The position numbers and the translations under genes were made by a program. This document shows positions 1 to 8,962 of a stretch of DNA of 64,000 nt, in pieces. Source of the DNA: Acidovorax sp. Leaf191. GTDB taxonomy: Bacteria; Pseudomonadota; Gammaproteobacteria; Burkholderiales; Burkholderiaceae_C. The notes under the pieces are model-generated. The model was not told where the DNA came from. It saw only the letters and a list, made by a program, of their open reading frames with translations, and made no database searches. Within the stretch, counting starts at the first letter, position 1; each line of letters opens with the position of its first letter. Where the stretch lies: assembly GCF_001424425.1 (NCBI RefSeq), contig NZ_LMPT01000001.1:360137-424136 (forward strand), written 5' to 3'.

Positions 1-482
1 CCACGCTGCGCTTCACCACCGCGGCAGCCACCGGCTGGGACATGACGGCCGGCACCGCCCTCACCCTGGCGACACAGGGCGCAGGCACGCCGCAGTTCAC
101 GCTCGCGGCCAACGGCAACCTGGCCATCACCGGCACGCTGAGCACGGGCTCCAGCCGCACGCTCAAGACGGGGATCGAACCCATCAACGGCACCAGCCTG
201 CTGGAGAAAGTGCTGAGCCTGCCGCTCTACCACTGGCGCTACACCGCCAGCCCCGCGCAGGAACGCCACGTCGGCCCCATGGCAGAGGACTTCCGCAACA
301 TCTTCCAGCTCGGGCAGGACGACAAGAGCCTGGCCCCCGGCGACCTCGCCGGCGTGACCCTGGGAGCCGTGCAGGAACTGGCGCGCAAGGTGACCGAGCG
401 CGAAGCCGACATCGCTGCGATCAAGGCCCGCATCTCCCTGCTGGAAGCGCAAATGGCGGCCCCCGCCAAGCCCGCGCGCTGA
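1..482 (+). CDS. Tail-fibre/S74-like secreted protein, C-terminal part (cut by window edge)
   Basis: The reading frame is open from base 3, so only the C-terminal 159 residues are in the window. They contain a block starting at SSRTLKTGIEPI and continuing through YHWRY and HVGPMAEDF, which resembles the intramolecular chaperone end of peptidase-S74/endosialidase tail proteins. A short heptad-like helix follows. The next gene is a full-length paralogue with the same block (SSRTLKHDI, YAWRY, LGPMAEDV), so the two look like a tandem duplication. No phage gene is adjacent, so a surface or secreted adhesin-like role is more likely than a phage tail. The exact function is unknown. Confidence 0.7.
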   Translation, partial: TLRFTTAAATGWDMTAGTALTLATQGAGTPQFTLAANGNLAITGTLSTGSSRTLKTGIEPINGTSLLEKVLSLPLYHWRYTASPAQERHVGPMAEDFRNIFQLGQDDKSLAPGDLAGVTLGAVQELARKVTEREADIAAIKARISLLEAQMAAPAKPAR

Positions 483-496
483 GGGAGCTGCCGTCC

Positions 497-2266
497 ATGT
501 CCCACGACCGAACCGCCTTTTACGGCCGTCCGCAGCCTCGCGCCGTGCGCCTGGCCGTGGCCGCGGCCATCGCCGCCTGCCTGCTGGGCCAGAGCGCCCA
601 GGCCCAGACCACCCCAGCCGCAGGCACCCCACCGGCTGCCACCCCCATCACCGCCCGCCTGCAGGCCCAGCGCCTGGAATGGACCGTGGCCGTGCCCCAT
701 GGCCGGGCCACGCTGCGAATTACCCGCGAAGGCGGCGCGCCGCAGGACATCGTGCTGCGCGAGCCCCTGGCCCTGGCACTGCAGGACACGCCCCTGCCCG
801 ACGGGCGCTACACCTACGAGCTGACGCTCGCCCCCGCCACCGCCGCCATTCGGCGCGAGGAGGCCCCGGTGGCCCCCACCCGACCAGAAGGGCCTGTCGG
901 CGCCGTGCTCAGCGCCAGCGTGACCATTGCCGGGGGCGCTTTCGTGCTGCCTCCGGACGTGCCTCCCCGCGGTGAGGCCGGTGCGGCCGGCGACAACGCC
1001 AGCAGCGCCAGCACCGCCCGCACCCAGGCCATCACTGCGGCCAGCGCAAGCCAGCGCATGGTGCTCAAGGACCAGGTGGTCAGCGACGACCACATCATCC
1101 AGGGCAGCGTCTGCACAGGCCTGGATTGCACCAACGGCGAAACCTTCGGCAACGACACCCTGCGGCTGAAGGAAAACAACCTGCGCATCGGGTTCCACGA
1201 CACCCGCGCCGCACCCTTCCCCAACTCTCCCTGGACCTTGCTCACCAACGACAGCGCCAGCGGCGGTGCCAGCTACCTGGGGATCGCCGATGCTGCAGCC
1301 AGCACCGGCACCAACACCACGTCCAGCCAGGTCAAGGCGCTGTGGATGGCCGGTGCACCCGCCAACAGCCTGTACGTGAGCCCGCTCGGCCGCGTGGGCA
1401 TACGCACTGCCGCGCCCGTGGTGGACCTGCACGTGCTGTCGTACAACACACCGGCGCTGCGGCAAGAGCAGAACGGCCTGAACGGCTTCACGCCCCAGAC
1501 CTGGGACATTGCCGCCAACGAAGCCAACTTCTTCGTGCGCGACGTCACCGCCGGCTCGCGCCTGCCCCTGCGCATCCGGCCCGGGGCGCCGCACGCCAGC
1601 CTGGACATCGCCGGCGACGGCAACGTCGGCCTGGGCACTCCGCGCCCGGCGGCGCCGCTGACCCTGCGCCGCTCCGACGGCACGGGCAGCTTGCGGGTCG
1701 ACAACACGACAGCCGCGGCCTCGACCGCGCGCGTGCAGATGGAGCTGCGCAACAACGGCGACATCGCCACGCGCCTTGCGCATGGCACGGGCACGGCGTA
1801 CTGGACGCAGCTGACCACCGCATCGGGCGTGAGCCTTGCACCGAGCGGCAGCGGCAGCCCTGCGCTGTCGGTGCAATCCAATGGCAACCTTGCCGTGGCC
1901 GGCACGCTCAGCCAGGGCTCCAGCCGCACGCTCAAGCACGACATCACCGCCGCGCCGGTCCACGCCATCCTTGGCGAAGTGGCGCAACTGCCGGTGTATG
2001 CCTGGCGCTACCTGAGCGATCTGAGCGCCAGCCTGCACCTGGGGCCCATGGCGGAAGACGTGCACCAGCGCTTTCAGCTGGGCGCCAGCCCGAAGACGCT
2101 CGCACCCAGCGATGTGGCGGGCCTGGCCGCCGCGACGGTGCAAGCCCTGCACCAGAGGCTGGCCGCCAGGGACGAAGAGCTCCTGGGCCTGGCGCAGCGG
2201 CTGTCGGCCCTGGAAAAGCAAGCCGAAAAGCAAGCCGAACGCCAGCAGCGGGGAGGCCACCAATGA
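497..2266 (+). CDS. Secreted tail-fibre-domain protein, full-length paralogue
   Basis: This 589-residue protein starts with a basic N-terminus, a hydrophobic stretch and an AQA cleavage site near residue 36, so export is predicted. The middle (about 190-470) is rich in Gly, Ala, Thr and Asn, as in beta-rich fibre stalks. From about residue 474 it carries the S74-like chaperone block shared with the preceding gene. It ends in a Glu/Lys/Gln-rich coiled coil (about 545-585), the usual trimerising end. It lies 14 bases after the upstream paralogue, and its stop overlaps the next start (ATGA), so the three genes are probably co-transcribed. Ligand and location are not evident from sequence. Confidence 0.75.
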   Translation: MSHDRTAFYGRPQPRAVRLAVAAAIAACLLGQSAQAQTTPAAGTPPAATPITARLQAQRLEWTVAVPHGRATLRITREGGAPQDIVLREPLALALQDTPLPDGRYTYELTLAPATAAIRREEAPVAPTRPEGPVGAVLSASVTIAGGAFVLPPDVPPRGEAGAAGDNASSASTARTQAITAASASQRMVLKDQVVSDDHIIQGSVCTGLDCTNGETFGNDTLRLKENNLRIGFHDTRAAPFPNSPWTLLTNDSASGGASYLGIADAAASTGTNTTSSQVKALWMAGAPANSLYVSPLGRVGIRTAAPVVDLHVLSYNTPALRQEQNGLNGFTPQTWDIAANEANFFVRDVTAGSRLPLRIRPGAPHASLDIAGDGNVGLGTPRPAAPLTLRRSDGTGSLRVDNTTAAASTARVQMELRNNGDIATRLAHGTGTAYWTQLTTASGVSLAPSGSGSPALSVQSNGNLAVAGTLSQGSSRTLKHDITAAPVHAILGEVAQLPVYAWRYLSDLSASLHLGPMAEDVHQRFQLGASPKTLAPSDVAGLAAATVQALHQRLAARDEELLGLAQRLSALEKQAEKQAERQQRGGHQ

Positions 2267-2994
2267 CCGCCCGCGCAACACAGGCTGCATTCCCCTGGAG
2301 CCATCGCATCGTCGCCGCCGTGGGCGCCGCCTGCGTCCTGCTGTGGGGTGCTGCCGCCTCCGCGCAGAGCATCAGCGTGACGCCGGCGGCCGTTCCCGTG
2401 CCGGTGCAAGGCACGCCCTACAGCGTGACCTTCACCGCCAGCGGCGGCGTGGCGCCGTACCAGTTCCTGGTCAGCACCGGAGTCCTGCCCACGGGCCTGA
2501 ACCTGTCGGCGGGCGGCGCGCTCACCGGCACACCCACCACCGCCGCCGCCTACAGCTTCACCATCACGGCCTCCGACTTCCTGGGCCGTGAGCGGGACCT
2601 GGTCGCCGCCGGCACCGTCGCCGGCGTGCTGGCCGTCACCCCGCCCTCCTCGCCGGTCACCAACACGCCCTACAACAGCCAGATCCTGGTGACGGGCGGA
2701 ACAGGGCCGTACAGCTTTGCCATCAGCTCAGGCGCCCTGCCGCCCGGCATGTCGCTCGGCGCGGGCGGCCTGCTCACCGGCACACCCACCACGGCGGGCA
2801 GCTTCAGCGTGGTCATCCAGGTCACGGACGCCAATGGCCTGACTTCGCCCTTCACGCTGAACATCAACGTCCTGGCAGGACCCGGCGGCACTGCCAAGGC
2901 CATCCCGGTGGACAGCCCCTGGATGCTGGCGCTGGCAGGGCTCGGGGTGGCCTGGCTGGGGCGGCGGCGGCTTCGCGCGCAGCGCGGGAGGTGA
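2263..2994 (+). CDS. Ig-like-domain protein with IPTL-CTERM-type sorting tail
   Basis: This is a 243-residue exported protein. A signal peptide ends near residue 35 (AASAQS). Two tandem putative Ig/cadherin-like units follow, each with the signature GxxPYxF, LPxGLxL/LPPGMSL, GxLTGTPTTA, typical of He_PIG-type domains. The C-terminus is IPVDSPWMLALAGLGVAWLG followed by RRRLR: a short motif, one membrane span and an Arg cluster. This matches the IPTL-CTERM class of exosortase-like sorting signals common in Comamonadaceae. The start overlaps the upstream stop by four bases, so translation is probably coupled to the fibre-like gene. No sortase-like gene is in the window. Confidence 0.75.
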   Translation: MTARATQAAFPWSHRIVAAVGAACVLLWGAAASAQSISVTPAAVPVPVQGTPYSVTFTASGGVAPYQFLVSTGVLPTGLNLSAGGALTGTPTTAAAYSFTITASDFLGRERDLVAAGTVAGVLAVTPPSSPVTNTPYNSQILVTGGTGPYSFAISSGALPPGMSLGAGGLLTGTPTTAGSFSVVIQVTDANGLTSPFTLNINVLAGPGGTAKAIPVDSPWMLALAGLGVAWLGRRRLRAQRGR

Positions 2995-3007
2995 CGGCCA
3001 GGCGCTG

Positions 3008-4216
3008 TCACCCCTGCATCTGCCCCGCCAGCGCCACCGCGCTGCCCGCCGCCAGCGTCAGGCCCAGCGCGCCGTGCCCGACGTTGAGGTACACATTGCT
3101 GTCGCGCCAGCGGCCCACGATGGGCACCGACGTGGGCGTGGCGGGCCGCAGCCCGGCCCACACGGCCGGGGCGTCCAGGTCGCACAGGCCCGGGTAGGTC
3201 TGCGCCACGGCGTCCACCATGGTCCGCACCCGGTCCGCGGGCACGTCGAGGCCCGTGGCGCCCACCTCGGCCATGGCCGCCACGCGCAGGTGCGTGCCCA
3301 GCGGTGCGAACACCGTCTTGCGGCCCAGGTCGGTCACGCTCGCGCGGGGCCGCGCCACGCCGCCCCGAAACGGCACCGTGATGCTGTAGCCCTTGATGGG
3401 CTGGATGGGCAGGTGGATGCCCAGCCGCGCCGCCAGCGGCCCTGCAGCGGGCCCGGTGGCCAGCACGAAGGCGTCGGCGGTGATCCCGCCCTGGTCCGTG
3501 GCCACCGCGCTCACCCGGCCTGCATGCCGCACGAACGAACGCGCCACCACGCCGAACGACGCCGTGCCGCCGCGCTGGCGCAGGCTGCCCACCAGGCTGC
3601 GGCACAGGTGGTGCGGGTCGGCGATGCACTCGTCGCGGGTCCACACGCCACCGGCCCAGGGCAGGCCCGGCGCCGCCTGCAACGCGGGCTCCCTGTCCAG
3701 GCATTCGCGCACGCTCAGCACCTCCTGCCGGCAGCCCATGGCGGCCTGCACGGCCACCTGGCGCTGCTGCTGGCGCAGCGCCTGTGGCGTGGGGCACAGC
3801 ACCAGCTTGCCGTTTTCTTCAAAGCCGAAGGACCAGTCCTCCTCGGCCATCCACTGCGCCAGCGCCGCGCGGCTGGCCTGCGCCAACTGCAGCAACTGCG
3901 CCGTGCCCCGCAGCGACTGCCGTGCCGAGCACGCGCGCAGAAACTGCAGGCCCCACGCCCACTGCCGCCAGTCCCAGCGCGGGTGCAAGCGCACGGCCGA
4001 GCCGCGCGACAACAGCAGCTGGGGCAACGCGCGCAGCGTGGCGGGCGACGCGAACGGCTCCACATAGCTGTAGCTCAGCTGCGCGCCGTTGGCGCAGCTG
4101 GTGACGAGGCCCGGCGCCTGCGCCGCGTCCAGCAGGTGCACATCGTGGCCCTGGCGCGCCAGTTCGTAGGCCGTGGCGCAGCCGATCACGCCCGCGCCGA
4201 TCACGCAGACCTTCAT
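3008..4216 (-). CDS. FAD-dependent D-amino-acid dehydrogenase-like protein (DadA family)
   Basis: This 402-residue protein opens with the dinucleotide-binding motif VIGAGVIGCATAYEL and ends with the FAD-contact region NVGHGALGLTLAAGSA, both typical of DadA-type DAO-fold oxidoreductases. Such enzymes oxidise D-amino acids to the imino or keto acid and pass electrons to the respiratory chain. It is the last gene of a seven-gene operon on this strand, and its ATG overlaps the stop of the ornithine-cyclodeaminase-like gene by four bases. Pairing with that ketimine-reductase-like enzyme suggests a cyclic or basic D-amino acid as substrate, but this is inference. Glycine or sarcosine oxidase-type activity cannot be excluded. 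Confidence 0.8.
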   Translation of the reverse strand: MKVCVIGAGVIGCATAYELARQGHDVHLLDAAQAPGLVTSCANGAQLSYSYVEPFASPATLRALPQLLLSRGSAVRLHPRWDWRQWAWGLQFLRACSARQSLRGTAQLLQLAQASRAALAQWMAEEDWSFGFEENGKLVLCPTPQALRQQQRQVAVQAAMGCRQEVLSVRECLDREPALQAAPGLPWAGGVWTRDECIADPHHLCRSLVGSLRQRGGTASFGVVARSFVRHAGRVSAVATDQGGITADAFVLATGPAAGPLAARLGIHLPIQPIKGYSITVPFRGGVARPRASVTDLGRKTVFAPLGTHLRVAAMAEVGATGLDVPADRVRTMVDAVAQTYPGLCDLDAPAVWAGLRPATPTSVPIVGRWRDSNVYLNVGHGALGLTLAAGSAVALAGQMQG

Positions 4217-5163
4217 GGCAGCGCACCTGCCAGTGCGGGCGCGCTCTGCAGGATGCGCGACACCGCCAGCTGCGCCACCGCCACATCGGCCAGGCCGATG
4301 CCCACGGACTTGAACACGGTGATGCCCGGCGCCTCGGGCCGCCACGGCGCACCGCCCGCGTAGAGCTGGGGCAGGTCCACCAGCGGCGCGCTGGCCGTGC
4401 GGCCCTGCCACAGCACCACCTCGCCGGCTTCGGCCAGGCTTTGCGGCAGCCATTCCAGCACGATGCGGCCCGCGCGGTCCATGGTGGTGTCGTCCAGCTC
4501 GCGGCCCTTGGGCGCGCTGATGCCCATGGCGGCCACGAAGGCGCCGGGCGCGAGCCACGCGCCGTCGAACACCGGTGTGGCCGAGCGCGTGGCCGTGACC
4601 ACGATGTCCGCGTCGCGCACTGCCGCTTCGGGCGTGGTGAAGGCCGCCGGGCAGCCCGCCTGCACCGCCAGCGTCTGCGCCCACGCCGGGTCCCCCGCAG
4701 GGTCCACCAGCGCGATCTCCCCGAAGTCGAACCAGCCGCTCAAAGCCTCGGCCTGCGCGCGGCCCTGCAGCCCTGCGCCGAAGACCGCCAGCTTGCGCGG
4801 CCGCAGCGGGCCCGCCTTGGACGCCACCAGCGCCGTGATGGCCGCGGTGCGCAGCCGCGTGATCTCGTTGCCGTCCAGCACTGCGAGCGGCTGGTTGGTC
4901 ACCACATCGAACAGCACGATAGAAAAGCTGAACTGCCCGCGCACCGTGGGGTACACCTTGACCCCGGCCACGCCGCGCTCGGCCCACACCGCGCCCATGG
5001 TGCTCAGCCGCAGGTCGCGGCAATCGGTGCGCTGGCGCTGGTGCACGGCGGCACCGCCCGCGGCCAGGCTGGCAAAGGCCTCGCCGAGCACGGTGGCCAC
5101 CGACGCGAAATCCAGCGCCTCGGCCACTTGCCGGTCGCTGATGAAGGGAATGCTGGTGTTCAT
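4213..5163 (-). CDS. Ornithine cyclodeaminase / mu-crystallin family protein, probable ketimine reductase
   Basis: This 316-residue protein has an N-terminal oligomerisation region and a central Rossmann motif (VFGAGLQGRAQAEAL, about residue 130). It also has family signatures such as KVYP near residue 70 and MGISAPKGRELDD near 230. Relatives include ornithine cyclodeaminase and NAD(P)H-dependent pyrroline/piperideine-2-carboxylate reductases. Next to a DadA-like dehydrogenase the reductase role is more likely: reducing the cyclic imine formed from a D-amino acid to the L-isomer. The start at 5163 is the first ATG in frame with the conserved N-terminus. A 9-bp tandem repeat lies in its leader. 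Confidence 0.8.
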   Translation of the reverse strand: MNTSIPFISDRQVAEALDFASVATVLGEAFASLAAGGAAVHQRQRTDCRDLRLSTMGAVWAERGVAGVKVYPTVRGQFSFSIVLFDVVTNQPLAVLDGNEITRLRTAAITALVASKAGPLRPRKLAVFGAGLQGRAQAEALSGWFDFGEIALVDPAGDPAWAQTLAVQAGCPAAFTTPEAAVRDADIVVTATRSATPVFDGAWLAPGAFVAAMGISAPKGRELDDTTMDRAGRIVLEWLPQSLAEAGEVVLWQGRTASAPLVDLPQLYAGGAPWRPEAPGITVFKSVGIGLADVAVAQLAVSRILQSAPALAGALP

Positions 5164-5182
5164 GAAAAGCTCTGGGATGAAG

Positions 5183-5209
5183 GGACTGAAAGGACTGAAA
5201 GGACTGAAA
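5183..5209. repeat. Short tandem repeat, 9 bp x 3
   Basis: GGACTGAAA is present three times head to tail in the 89-base gap between the binding-protein gene and the ornithine-cyclodeaminase-like gene. It sits about 20 bases upstream of that gene's start, in its mRNA leader, so copy-number change could alter spacing or mRNA structure. No function is shown. Confidence 0.8.
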
Positions 5210-5252
5210 GGGCCGGCTGAAAAAAGACCACTGCGGCAATGCCGCCGCGCGT

Positions 5253-6152
5253 TCAGGGAATGCCGTACTTGTTGGGGTAGCGGATGTTTTCGCGCATGTG
5301 GGCGCTCATCGGGATGCGCAGCGTTTCGGTGTCGAACCACTTGCGGTACAGGGCGGCCAGCTCGCCCGAATGCATGAGCGCGAGCACCGTGCGGTCCACC
5401 ACCTCGCGCAGCGGCGCATCGTCCTTGGGCAGCATGAAGGCATACGGCTCCACCGTAAGGTGGCGGCCGGTGACATGCAGGCCGCCCTTCTTCGGCGATG
5501 TGGCCAGCAGTGCGTAGAGCAGGATGTCGTCCTGCGCGAAGGCATCGACCGTGCCCTCTTCCACCAGGCGCACGCCCTCGGCATCGGTGGCCACCACCAC
5601 GACCTGCAGCTCCTGCTCGCGCTGCACGCGCGCCATGGTCTCCTGCGCCGTGGTGCCGTTGCTCACCGCAATGCGCCGCCGCCACAGGCTGGGCACGCCG
5701 TCGATCAGCACGGCCTGGCGCGCCAGGAAGCGCACGCCCGTGGTGAACAGCGTGTGCGAGAAGTCCACGTCCTTTTGCCGGCCCACGGTGTTGGTGTTGC
5801 CACCGCACTCGATGTCGATGCTGCCGGCCTTGAGCAGCGGTATGCGCTGCGCCGCCTCCAGCGGGCGGAACTCCACGCGCAGCGCCGGCTGCGCCAGCAC
5901 CTTGCGCAGGTTCTGCACCACGCGCTGGCACACGTCGATGGAGTAGCCCACCGTGTCGCCCGCCGCGTCGCGGAACGCAAAGGTGCCCGGCGTGGGGATG
6001 TAGCCCACATGCACCACCCCGCTGCGCGCGATGCGCTCCAGCGCCGAAGCGCCGCCTCGGGCCGGTGTCTGTGCAAAAGCCGCGGCCGCGGCGCACAGCA
6101 GGGTGAGCGCCAGCAGGCACGCCCGGGGCGCGCGTGGGGACAACGCAGGCAT
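5253..6152 (-). CDS. Amino-acid ABC transporter substrate-binding protein
   Basis: This is a 299-residue periplasmic binding protein of the SBP_bac_3 type. It has a signal peptide cut after AAAAFAQ (about residue 28). The typical N-terminal pattern follows: ALERIARSGVVHVGYIPTPGTFAF, then DVCQRVV and an IPLLKAGSIDIECGGNTNT segment. The C-terminus (MHSGELAALYRKWFD) is the usual family ending. The ATG at 6152 is preceded by CAGGAGC at good spacing. It lies in the same operon as the two permeases and the ATPase upstream and two amino-acid enzymes downstream, so it is the solute receptor of that importer. The bound ligand is not readable from sequence. Confidence 0.9.
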   Translation of the reverse strand: MPALSPRAPRACLLALTLLCAAAAAFAQTPARGGASALERIARSGVVHVGYIPTPGTFAFRDAAGDTVGYSIDVCQRVVQNLRKVLAQPALRVEFRPLEAAQRIPLLKAGSIDIECGGNTNTVGRQKDVDFSHTLFTTGVRFLARQAVLIDGVPSLWRRRIAVSNGTTAQETMARVQREQELQVVVVATDAEGVRLVEEGTVDAFAQDDILLYALLATSPKKGGLHVTGRHLTVEPYAFMLPKDDAPLREVVDRTVLALMHSGELAALYRKWFDTETLRIPMSAHMRENIRYPNKYGIP

Positions 6153-6198
6153 GGTGAAAAGCTCCTGGGGTGAATACAAAGGGGGTGGGGTGCGCCGC

Positions 6199-7617
6199 TC
6201 AGTCCCAGCCCGGCGGCACCGCGCTGTGCCAGCCGGTGGCCTGCTCGAACGCATGGCCCACGCGCAGGATCGTCGGCTCGTCCATCGGCCGGCCGATGAC
6301 CTGCAGCGATACCGGCATGCCGCCCTGCGTGAAGCCCGCCGGCACGGCCAGCGAGCACAGATCCAGCAGGTTCACGAAGCGGCCAAAGCGCGACAGCGGC
6401 GTGGCCAGCTCGTCCACCGCACTGACCGGGATGGCGGCGATCGCATTGGTCGGAAAGGCGCACACATCCACACCCTCCATGGCGCGCAGCATGTCGGCCT
6501 TGGCCTGCTCTCGCAGCTTGAGCAGCGCGATGTACTGCGCTGCATCGATGTCGCGGCCCAGCAGGATGCGGCGGCGCACATGCGGGTCGAACTCCAGCCC
6601 GTCCTGCTCGAACAGCGGTCCCAGGTTGGCATAGCCCTCGGCGCTCATCAGGCTGCCCGCCACGCGCATGGATTCGGCGCAGCTTTGCGGCAGCGCGCGC
6701 TCCACGCGCTGCATGCCCAGCGACACCAGCACCTGCACAGCCGCGTCGCAGGCCGCGAGCACGTCGGCATCCACATCGTGGCGCTCGGCCTCGGGCAGCG
6801 TCCACACGCGCAGGCCCTGCACGCCGCGCGCAAGGTGCGGCAGCACCGAGCGCACGGGCGCCTGCAGCGACACCGCGTCGTGCGGGTCGGCACCGGCCAG
6901 CACTTCCAGCAGCAGCGCACTGTCGCGCACCGTGCGCGTGAGCGGCCCCACCGTGTCGTGCGTGGGGCACAGCTCGATGAGCCCGTGGCGGCTGATGAGG
7001 CCGCGCGTGGTCTTGAGCCCCACCACGCCGCACAGCCCGGCCGGTATGCGCACCGACCCGCCCGTGTCCGTGCCGATGGACGCACTGCACAGCCCCGCCG
7101 CCAGCGCCACGGCCGAGCCGCTGCTGCTGCCCCCCGGCGTGCGGTGCGTGTGCAGATCCCAGGGGTTCCAGGGTGTGCCCATCACCGCGTTGGTGCCCCA
7201 GCCGCCGAATGCGAACTCCACCGTGTGCGTCTTGCCGACCACGATGGCGCCGGCCGCACGCAGGCGGTCCACCACCGTGGCGTTCATGCCGGAGATGCGC
7301 GCCGGCTGCGCGCGCGAGCCTGCGGCAATCGCCTTGCCCTGCACCTCGAACAGGTCCTTCACAGCCACCGTCACGCCGTGCAGCGGCCCGATGAAGACGC
7401 CCGCACGGGCCATGCGGTCCAGGCCCTGCGCGGCGGCGCGGGCCTCGTCGGCGTAGACCTCGGTATAGGCGTGCAGCTGCGCGCCATGCCGGTCGATGCG
7501 CGCGAGCTGCGCCTCCACCAGTGCCTCGCTCGACAAGCGGCCCGCACGGATGGCCGCGGCCTGGTCTGCCAGCGGCGCGTAGACCATGGATGGCATCGAG
7601 AGATCGGTGGTCGTCAT
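6199..7617 (-). CDS. Amidase-signature family hydrolase
   Basis: This 472-residue protein has the full Ser-cis-Ser-Lys catalytic set. The Lys is in VAVKDLFEVQG (about residue 92), the cis-Ser in TPGGSSSGSAVALAAGL and the nucleophile in GTDTGGSVRIPAGLCGVVG. Amidase-signature enzymes hydrolyse carboxamides, aryl amides or carbamoyl compounds to the acid and an amine. Its ATG overlaps the stop of the upstream permease gene by four bases, so it is translationally coupled to a transporter. That suggests it cleaves an imported amide and supplies an amino acid to the two downstream enzymes. A GatA role in tRNA charging is unlikely because no GatB or GatC gene is nearby. Confidence 0.88.
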   Translation of the reverse strand: MTTTDLSMPSMVYAPLADQAAAIRAGRLSSEALVEAQLARIDRHGAQLHAYTEVYADEARAAAQGLDRMARAGVFIGPLHGVTVAVKDLFEVQGKAIAAGSRAQPARISGMNATVVDRLRAAGAIVVGKTHTVEFAFGGWGTNAVMGTPWNPWDLHTHRTPGGSSSGSAVALAAGLCSASIGTDTGGSVRIPAGLCGVVGLKTTRGLISRHGLIELCPTHDTVGPLTRTVRDSALLLEVLAGADPHDAVSLQAPVRSVLPHLARGVQGLRVWTLPEAERHDVDADVLAACDAAVQVLVSLGMQRVERALPQSCAESMRVAGSLMSAEGYANLGPLFEQDGLEFDPHVRRRILLGRDIDAAQYIALLKLREQAKADMLRAMEGVDVCAFPTNAIAAIPVSAVDELATPLSRFGRFVNLLDLCSLAVPAGFTQGGMPVSLQVIGRPMDEPTILRVGHAFEQATGWHSAVPPGWD

Positions 7618-8300
7618 GCAGCCCCCAGCGTGCGGCGGCCCTGCGCCAGGCGGCGCTCCATGAAGCGCGAGAGCATGGACAGCGGGAACGCGATCGCGAA
7701 ATAGAACAGCCCCACCAGGATGAAGACGTGCAGCGGCAGGAAGTACTCGCTGGAGATCGCCTTGGCGGCCAGCATGAGTTCGTTGGTGGCGATCAGCGCG
7801 CACAGCGAGCTGTCTTTCAGCAGTGCCACGTAGCTGCTCAGCAGTGGCGGCAGCATCACGCGTGCCGCCTGCGGCAGCGTGACGTGCAGGAACACGCGGC
7901 GCGGCGTGAGGCCCACCGCCAGGCCCGCCTCGCGCTGCCCGCCGTGCACCGACTGCAGCCCGCCCCGCAGGATCTCCGCCACATAGGCCGCGCCATGCAC
8001 TCCGAGGCCGATGGCACCGGCCCAGTAGCCCGACAGCGTCACGCCGATGGAAGGCAGCGCAAAGTAGATCGCCAGGAGCAGCGCCAGCAGCGGTATGGCC
8101 CGCAGCAGCTCGATGAAGCCCTGCGCACTGCGGCGCAGCACGGCCACGCCGCTGCGCAGCATCCACACCAGCAGCGCCCCCAGCACGATGGCGATGGCAA
8201 AGCCGATGGCCGACAGCTCGGCCGTGACACGCGCGGCGTCCAGCAGGCGCGGCCACCACTCGCCGAGGTACTCGGCATAGGTTGCAAAGAATGCAGTCAT
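7614..8300 (-). CDS. Amino-acid ABC transporter permease (HisMQ type), second subunit
   Basis: This 228-residue inner-membrane protein has about five hydrophobic segments. The EAA loop (GGQREAGLAVGLTPRRVFLHV, about residue 120-140) contacts the ATPase. It is similar in design to the preceding permease, and the two would form the heterodimeric channel of a polar-amino-acid importer. Its start overlaps the previous gene's stop by four bases and its stop overlaps the amidase start by four bases. The substrate is undefined. Confidence 0.9.
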   Translation of the reverse strand: MTAFFATYAEYLGEWWPRLLDAARVTAELSAIGFAIAIVLGALLVWMLRSGVAVLRRSAQGFIELLRAIPLLALLLAIYFALPSIGVTLSGYWAGAIGLGVHGAAYVAEILRGGLQSVHGGQREAGLAVGLTPRRVFLHVTLPQAARVMLPPLLSSYVALLKDSSLCALIATNELMLAAKAISSEYFLPLHVFILVGLFYFAIAFPLSMLSRFMERRLAQGRRTLGAA

Positions 8301-8962
8301 CGTGCCCCCCTGGCAGTGTGGCGCTCCAGGCGCGTGAAGGCCCAGCTGATGGGCAGCACCATGGCCGCATAGAGCAGCATGGCGGTCAGGTAGATCAGCG
8401 GCGTCTCGAAGGTGGACGTCACCAGGTTGCGCGCATAGAACATCACTTCAGGCGCCGCGATGGCCGACGCGATGGAGGTGTCCTTGACCAGCTGGCTCGC
8501 GTAGTTGCCCAGCGACGGCAGCGTCACGCGCAGCATCTGCGGCAGCAGCACGCAGCGCAGCGTCTGCGCGGGTGTCAGGCCCACGGCCAATGCCGCCTCG
8601 CGCTGGCCCACCGGCAGGCAGCGCAGGCCCGCGGCAAACACGTCGCACAGGATGGCCGCGCCCACCAGGCCCAGGCCGACGACCGCGGCCGTGAGCGGCG
8701 ACAGCCGCACGCCCACCGACGCCAGGCCGAAATACAGCACGAACAGATGCGCCAGCGCGGGCACGTTGCGCATCCATTCGATGTACGCCGCAATGGCCCA
8801 TTGCAGCGCGCGGTGGCGCACGAAGACCACCAGCAAGGCCAGCAGCAGCCCCAAGCCCGCGGCGATCAGCGCGGCGCCTGCCGCCACCTGCGCGGCCGTC
8901 CACGCACCGCGCAACAGCGTGAGCGCGATCAGGGTGAAGGTATCGAGGCCGGGCATGGTCAT
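8297..8962 (-). CDS. Amino-acid ABC transporter permease (HisMQ type), first subunit
   Basis: This 221-residue membrane protein carries the EAA motif VGQREAALAVGLTPAQTL and about five membrane spans, as in polar-amino-acid ABC permeases. The start at 8962 overlaps the ATPase stop (ATGA); a second in-frame ATG lies two codons later. Coupled overlaps continue through the next two genes, pointing to a single polycistronic message. It works with the other permease and the ATPase to import the ligand delivered by the binding protein at 5253-6152. Confidence 0.9.
   Translation of the reverse strand: MTMPGLDTFTLIALTLLRGAWTAAQVAAGAALIAAGLGLLLALLVVFVRHRALQWAIAAYIEWMRNVPALAHLFVLYFGLASVGVRLSPLTAAVVGLGLVGAAILCDVFAAGLRCLPVGQREAALAVGLTPAQTLRCVLLPQMLRVTLPSLGNYASQLVKDTSIASAIAAPEVMFYARNLVTSTFETPLIYLTAMLLYAAMVLPISWAFTRLERHTARGAR

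Noticed and set aside
239..2290. Long open frame of about 680 codons on the minus strand
   Set aside because: Antisense to the secreted fibre-like genes, with Gly/Ala/Arg-rich low-complexity sequence and no recognisable motif.
1..2994. Prophage tail region
   Set aside because: S74-like ends suggest phage fibres, but no capsid, portal, terminase, lysis or integrase gene is in the window, and the neighbouring gene has an IPTL-CTERM host sorting tail.
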